A stretch of 10,197 bases of DNA from an uncultured Faecalibacterium sp. GTDB lineage: Bacteria; Bacillota; Clostridia; Oscillospirales; Ruminococcaceae. The stretch lies in NCBI GenBank assembly GCA_902463235.1, contig CABQER010000030.1:1-10197 (forward strand), written 5' to 3'. The notes under the pieces were generated by a model that was not told the DNA's origin, did not search any database, and saw only the letters and a list, made by a program, of their open reading frames with translations. The translations under genes and the position numbers were made by a program. Below are positions 6,492 to 10,197 of this stretch, piece by piece (position 1 is the stretch's first letter; each line of letters starts with the position of its first letter).

Positions 6492-7282
6492 GCCGATTCC
6501 TCCGTATCAAAGACGACAATGGAGCCCAGCAGTTTACGGGCATACTCGTCCTTCGTTTCACTGATGCGCTCGACCGGCAGGTTCTCTGTTACCCGGCCCT
6601 GATACAAAAACAGCACATCATCGCAGAGATAGGTAATGGAGGTCAGGTCATGGGTGATAAAGATGTACGTCAGACCAAGGCGGTCTTTCAGTTCCCGCAG
6701 CAAGTCCATGACCTGTACCTGCGTGTGCGCATCCAGCGAGGAGATCGCTTCATCAAACAGAATGATCTCCGGCTTGCAGGCCACCGCGCGGGCGATGCAG
6801 ACACGCTGCAGCTGTCCGCCGGAAAGCTCATGGGGAAACCGGTCTGCAAAATCGGCAGGCAGACCGACCAGTTCCAGCAAACGGCTCGTTTCTGCTTTCC
6901 GATCCAGTTTTTTGCCCTCTCTGCGTTCCTGTACGGTCAGCCCCTCTCCAATAATATCCCGGATGCGGAACCGGGGATTTGCGGAGGTTGTGTAATCCTG
7001 AAACACGATGCTGAGTTTATTTTGCAGATTTCGCCGTCCGGCACGGGAAGCGTAGACCGAAACCCCATCCAGAACGGCTTCACCGCTGTCCGGTTTGAGC
7101 AGCCCGCAGAGCACACGGCCCATCGTGGATTTGCCGGAGCCGCTTTCCCCCAGAATGCCCAGACAGGTGCCCTCTTTTACGGCAAGTGACACATCAAACA
7201 ACACCTGCTGCCGGGTATGACCAAAAATTTTATCCTGCCGCTCACTGCGGAAGCTCACATTGATGTTTTTGAGTTCAAGCAT
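6488..7282 (-). CDS. nikE: NikE-like ABC transporter ATPase
   Basis: 264 aa. One of the two ATPases that drive the nickel/peptide-type importer at the inner face of the membrane. Visible motifs: Walker A GESGSGKS (45-52), Q-loop Q95 in VFQDY, signature LSGGQ (153-157), Walker B IILFDE (173-178) with D-loop SSLD, and H-loop H211. The phrase LSGGQLQRVCIARA and the DEAISSLD variant (instead of DEPTSALD) resemble E. coli NikE, and the length is close to its 268 aa. The start ATG overlaps the nikD end by 8 nt and has AAGGAGG upstream; the stop overlaps the deacylase start. Members of the DppF/OppF family are alternatives, since substrate cannot be read from the ATPase alone. Confidence 0.8.
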   Translation of the reverse strand: MLELKNINVSFRSERQDKIFGHTRQQVLFDVSLAVKEGTCLGILGESGSGKSTMGRVLCGLLKPDSGEAVLDGVSVYASRAGRRNLQNKLSIVFQDYTTSANPRFRIRDIIGEGLTVQERREGKKLDRKAETSRLLELVGLPADFADRFPHELSGGQLQRVCIARAVACKPEIILFDEAISSLDAHTQVQVMDLLRELKDRLGLTYIFITHDLTSITYLCDDVLFLYQGRVTENLPVERISETKDEYARKLLGSIVVFDTEESA

Positions 7283-8108
7283 GGGCAGCCTCCTTTTTGC
7301 CGTTCAAAACAGCGGTATACCTGCGCATAACATCCGCACGCTTCTCTACCAGCAGTTTCGTATAGGGGTCTTGTGCATGATGCAGGATATGCCGGAAATC
7401 GCCGCGGTCCACCACAGCCCCGTGATTCAGCACCACGATACGGTCCGCCACGCGGGAAATGGCGTTAAGGTCATGTGAAATGAAGATCATGGCCGTGTTG
7501 TGATTTTCTTTGATATGCAGAAGTTCGTTGAGAATTTCATACTGGGTGATGGCATCAATGGCCGTGGTTGGCTCGTCTGCAATCAGAAGAGCCGGTTTCA
7601 TGGCTGTTGCAATGCCGATCATGATGCGCTGGAGCATCCCGCCGGAAAGCTGATGCGGATATTTTTCCAGCACTTCCTCCGGGTTTCGGATTCGCATTTT
7701 TTCCAGCAGCTCCAGTGAGCGGGCATGAATTTCCTCTGCTGTCCAGTTATTATGCGCCGAAAACGTCTCAGCGATCTGCTGCCCAATGCGGTACAGCGGG
7801 TCAAAACAGGTCATCGGGTTCTGAAGAATGATGCCAACCTTTCCGCCGCGCAGACGGCGCAGTTCCTCGGCACTCTTGCCCAGAAGCTCTTCCCCCTGAA
7901 ACTGTGCGCTGCCCTTAACATGGAAGCTGTGGTCCAGCAGACCCATCGCCGCTTTCATCGACATAGACTTTCCGGAGCCGCTTTCCCCCAGAATGCCGAG
8001 GCACTCGCCGGGAGCAACCGCGAAGGACACCCCGCGCACCAGCTCGATCTCCTTATGGCGGCTCTGCAAAGAAACGTGCAGATCGTTCAATTCAAAAACA
8101 GGGTTCAT
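7275..8108 (-). CDS. nikD: NikD-like ABC transporter ATPase
   Basis: 277 aa. Partner ATPase of the importer. Motifs: Walker A GESGSGKS (41-48), Q-loop Q96 in ILQNPM, a variant signature LSGGM (154-158) within QLSGGMLQRIMIG, Walker B ALLIADE (173-179) followed by PTTAID, and H-loop H212. The LSGGMLQR signature is shared with E. coli NikD. The C-terminus carries the short DPYTKLL stretch (247-253) common in oligopeptide/nickel transporter ATPases. The ATG overlaps the nikC stop (ATGA) and has a near-perfect SD, AAGGAGGTG, so translation is coupled. At 277 aa it is somewhat longer than E. coli NikD (about 254 aa) because of the C-terminal part. A DppD-type peptide transporter ATPase is the main alternative. 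Confidence 0.8.
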   Translation of the reverse strand: MNPVFELNDLHVSLQSRHKEIELVRGVSFAVAPGECLGILGESGSGKSMSMKAAMGLLDHSFHVKGSAQFQGEELLGKSAEELRRLRGGKVGIILQNPMTCFDPLYRIGQQIAETFSAHNNWTAEEIHARSLELLEKMRIRNPEEVLEKYPHQLSGGMLQRIMIGIATAMKPALLIADEPTTAIDAITQYEILNELLHIKENHNTAMIFISHDLNAISRVADRIVVLNHGAVVDRGDFRHILHHAQDPYTKLLVEKRADVMRRYTAVLNGKKEAAHA

Positions 8109-8929
8109 TTCTGCACCTCCTTGGGGTCCAGCACATCCCGCAGGGCATCGCCCATCAGGTTGAACACACAGACCAGCACCACAATGGCGATACCGGGAGC
8201 GATCATCTGCACCGGGTTCGACGTCATCACATTTTTTGCCTCATTGAGCATTGCGCCCCATTCCGGTGTGGGGGCCTGCACGCCCAGTCCCAGAAAAGAC
8301 AGCGTGGAAATGTTGATGATCGCCCAGCCCACATCCAGCGAAGCCAGAACCACCAGGTCGGAAGTGATGGAGGGCAGCAGATGACGGAACAGGATGAACC
8401 GCTCCGGCATTCCCACGCAGCGGGAGAACTGGACAAAGTTGCGGTCGCGGTACTGCATGACGCCCGTGCGGATCATCCGGGCATACCACGCCCACTTGAT
8501 GAAAACATTTGCAATGATGACGTTCTGGACGCTGACACCCAGCAGTGCCACCACAGCGAACACCATGATCTGGCTGGGAAAAGAGAGCATCACATCCACC
8601 ACTCGCATGATAACTTCTTCTACGATGCCCCGGAAATAACCCGCCATGATGCCAAGGATGGCCCCCAGACTGATGGTGCCGAACATGGTCAGCAGGGCAA
8701 GGCCGAGGGTAGGACGGATGCCATAGATCATGCGGGAAAGGACACAGCGGCCCAGCTGGTCGGTGCCCAGCGGATATTGCAGGCTGTAGGATGCAAATTT
8801 GTTCAGGATATTGGTCTCATAGGGGTCGTTGGGCGCAATGACAGGAGCCAGAATGCCCACAAGACCCACCAGCAATATAAATACAACGGTAAACACTGCC
8901 GTGCGGTTGCGGAAGAATCGTTCTTTCAT
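8105..8929 (-). CDS. nikC: NikC-like ABC transporter permease
   Basis: 274 aa. Inner-membrane permease of the DppC/OppC/NikC group. The N-terminus has a basic start and a first membrane helix (about 10-32), followed by the family motif PLGTDQLGRCVLSR. Several further hydrophobic helices follow. The cytoplasmic coupling (EAA) loop is FSRCVGMPERFILFRHLLPS, with the conserved G and RHxLP, and LGLGVQAPTPEWGAML near the C-terminus is typical of this group. Length is close to E. coli NikC (277 aa). The start lies 2 nt after the nikB stop, with AAGGAGG inside the nikB end; the stop overlaps nikD. It should pair with the nikB product to form the channel. Substrate (nickel or peptide-like) is inferred only from the operon. 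Confidence 0.83.
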   Translation of the reverse strand: MKERFFRNRTAVFTVVFILLVGLVGILAPVIAPNDPYETNILNKFASYSLQYPLGTDQLGRCVLSRMIYGIRPTLGLALLTMFGTISLGAILGIMAGYFRGIVEEVIMRVVDVMLSFPSQIMVFAVVALLGVSVQNVIIANVFIKWAWYARMIRTGVMQYRDRNFVQFSRCVGMPERFILFRHLLPSITSDLVVLASLDVGWAIINISTLSFLGLGVQAPTPEWGAMLNEAKNVMTSNPVQMIAPGIAIVVLVCVFNLMGDALRDVLDPKEVQK

Positions 8930-8931
8930 GG

Positions 8932-9870
8932 TCAGTCCTCCTTGCGCAGACGGGGATCGGAGACGGTCTGCAAAATATCAAACAGCAGATTGAACAGGAC
9001 AAACAGCACCCCGATCAGCAAAACATAGGTCTGGATGACCGGGTAATCCCGATTGAAGATGGAGCTGATGCAGAGCGTACCGAGCCCCGGCCACGAAAAA
9101 ACATTTTCGACCACGATGGTGCCGGAGATTAGCTGGGGGATGCTCATACCCATCGCCACGATGCAGGTGTGCATGGAGTTTTTCAGGATATGCCTGACCA
9201 GGATCGACTTCTGCGGCAGCCCGCGCACATTGGCGTAAAGCACATAGTCCTGTTTCATGTTTTCCAGCATATTGTTGCGGATCAGGCGGATATACGTTGA
9301 AATATAGCTCAATGCCACCGTGAAGGACGGCAGGATCAGATGCCGCCATGTTCCGTTGCCGTTGGTGGGAAGCCAGTTCAATTTGACGCCAATGCCCCAC
9401 ATCAGCAGCAGACCCACCCAGTAGGCAGGCATGGCAGTCGTCACAAAGACCAGTCCGCGCATGATCCTGTCAAACCAGCCGTCCTTATAGACTGCACAGA
9501 GGAAGCCGATGGGGATGCTGAGCACCGCCACGATGACAAAAGAAGTTCCTGCCAGCTGAAGGGTCGCAGGCAGGCAGCGCAGCAGCTCGCCCGCCACGGT
9601 GCGTTTCGGGTTGACATAGCTGATGCCAAAGTCGCCGTGGAGACAGCCCAGCACCCAATCAAAATAACGGACAAAGAAGGGTTTGTTCAGACCAAGCTGC
9701 TCTTCCATCGCAGCGATGATCTCCTCCGTGATCACGGGGGTCTGCTGGACGCGCAGTGCGACCTCCGCCGGGTTGGAGGGGATCAGATTGATAAAGCAGA
9801 AGCAGACGAACGAAATGGCCAGCAGCAGCGGGATCGCCATCAACAGTCTGCGTACAACATAGCGTTTCAT
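8932..9870 (-). CDS. nikB: NikB-like ABC transporter permease
   Basis: 312 aa. Permease of the DppB/OppB/NikB group. The start MKRYVVRRLLMAIPLLLAIS is the classic opening: a basic end followed by the first membrane helix (9-30), and then the INLIPSNPAE segment. GLNKPFFVRYFDW and HGDFGISYVNPKRTV are conserved periplasmic-loop features. The EAA loop is around YANVRGLPQKSILVRHILKN, and VVENVFSWPGLG (253-264) is another family landmark. E. coli NikB is 314 aa. The ATG at 9870 has AAAGGA upstream. An in-frame ATG at 9927 adds 19 residues, but it would translate through the hairpin between nikA and nikB and spoil the usual N-terminus, so it is rejected. The stop is 2 nt from nikC. Confidence 0.84.
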   Translation of the reverse strand: MKRYVVRRLLMAIPLLLAISFVCFCFINLIPSNPAEVALRVQQTPVITEEIIAAMEEQLGLNKPFFVRYFDWVLGCLHGDFGISYVNPKRTVAGELLRCLPATLQLAGTSFVIVAVLSIPIGFLCAVYKDGWFDRIMRGLVFVTTAMPAYWVGLLLMWGIGVKLNWLPTNGNGTWRHLILPSFTVALSYISTYIRLIRNNMLENMKQDYVLYANVRGLPQKSILVRHILKNSMHTCIVAMGMSIPQLISGTIVVENVFSWPGLGTLCISSIFNRDYPVIQTYVLLIGVLFVLFNLLFDILQTVSDPRLRKED

Positions 9871-9888
9871 GGGCAGTCCTTTCTTCAA

Positions 9889-9920
9889 GAAAAGCCGCTC
9901 CATACCCGAAGCGGCTTTTC
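9889..9920 (-). terminator. Intercistronic hairpin between nikA and nikB (possible attenuator)
   Basis: A perfect 11-bp inverted repeat, GAAAAGCCGCT (9889-9899) and AGCGGCTTTTC (9910-9920), encloses a 10-nt loop. In the transcript the second arm runs into a T-rich stretch (GGCTTTTCTTG), so it resembles a weak intrinsic terminator. It starts about 10 nt after the nikA stop and ends about 18 nt before the nikB start. It could either cut transcription after the binding-protein gene or protect its mRNA end, giving more binding protein than permease. The hairpin is seen; its role is inferred. Confidence 0.6.
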
Positions 9921-9930
9921 CTGTCAATTC

Positions 9931-10197
9931 TTATTCAAAGTACATATCCGCAAAGGGTACATCGTACTGGTCGGTGCCAAAGTGGACGCCGTGCAGAGCA
10001 GAGGTGTACAGAGCCTTGTTGCACTCATAGGTCAGCGGCAGATACATTGCATCCTCGTGCAGGTTGGTCAGGACCGACTTATACAGCTCCTGACGCTCGG
10101 CCTCGTCCGTGGAAGTCAGGATCTTGGTAATGGCTTCGTCGATTTCCGCCTTGTCCTCAAGACCCTGCTGAGCGGCATAGTCGCCATAGACCGGGGC
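9931..10197 (-). CDS. nikA: Nickel/peptide ABC transporter substrate-binding protein, C-terminal part (runs off right edge)
   Basis: Only the last 88 residues are in the window, read by hand from the minus strand, ending in a TAA at 9933-9931. The segment begins with APVYGDYAAQQGLEDKAEID, continues with a helix containing DEAERQELY and then HEDAMYLPLTY, and ends in DQYDVPFADMYFE. The AQQGL-DK-EID, TDEAERQELY and YLPLTY pieces match the C-terminal lobe of family 5 extracellular solute-binding proteins and, within it, resemble NikA more than DppA or OppA. As a lipoprotein or secreted protein it would capture the ligand outside the cell. The signal peptide lies beyond the right edge. It precedes nikB by 60 nt, with a hairpin between. 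Nickel as substrate is inferred from family resemblance and is not proven. Confidence 0.8.
   Translation of the reverse strand, partial: APVYGDYAAQQGLEDKAEIDEAITKILTSTDEAERQELYKSVLTNLHEDAMYLPLTYECNKALYTSALHGVHFGTDQYDVPFADMYFE

Noticed and set aside
9871..9927. Upstream start adding 19 residues to NikB
   Set aside because: It would translate through the intercistronic hairpin; the internal ATG has a good SD and gives the standard permease N-terminus.
1..10197. CRISPR arrays, tRNA/rRNA genes, insertion sequences
   Set aside because: No spaced repeats, cloverleaf sequence, transposase or terminal inverted repeats were seen anywhere in the window.

Overview
The window fits a Gram-positive (Firmicutes/Bacillota) genome of moderately high GC, probably a gut clostridium of the Oscillospiraceae/Faecalibacterium type. 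This rests on strong AAGGAGG-type ribosome binding sites, tight overlapping operons, a Gram-positive-style Pel gene order and codon use. The genus is a guess. Every supported gene lies on the minus strand, so transcription runs from right to left, and the window cuts the first gene (right edge) and the last gene (left edge).

Right part, 10197 to 5559: a NikABCDE-type ABC importer operon of the nickel/peptide family. It holds the C-terminus of the substrate-binding protein (nikA-like), two permeases (nikB, nikC), two ATPases (nikD, nikE) and a final M14-type deacylase of the succinylglutamate desuccinylase/aspartoacylase group. From nikB onward, start and stop codons overlap or lie 2 nt apart. 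A hairpin sits between nikA and nikB, where expression could drop after the binding protein. A strong 16-bp stem terminator at 5394-5438 closes the operon. The terminal deacylase suggests that the imported ligand may be an acylated amino acid or peptide-like molecule, or a metal carried by one, rather than only a free metal ion.

Middle, 5558 to 5074: a 485-bp gene-free region with the terminator, two candidate leftward promoters, a perfect 7-1-7 dyad covering the -10 box of the gene-proximal promoter, and three tandem copies of an 8-mer in the presumed leader.

Left part, 5073 to 1: the start of a Pel exopolysaccharide operon in the order pelD-pelE-pelA(deacetylase only)-pelF, as described for Gram-positive Pel clusters; pelG would be expected beyond the left edge. 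PelD here carries an N-terminal degenerate SDR (nucleotide-sugar epimerase-like) domain, four membrane segments, a GAF domain and a dead GGDEF domain. That last domain keeps the c-di-GMP-binding RxxD inhibitory site (RSTD, then five residues, then TNNAI in place of GGDEF). PelE is a membrane-anchored TPR-like partner, PelA a membrane-anchored polysaccharide deacetylase, and PelF the cytosolic glycosyltransferase. The likely picture is a c-di-GMP-controlled synthase that makes a partly deacetylated hexosamine polymer for biofilm formation.
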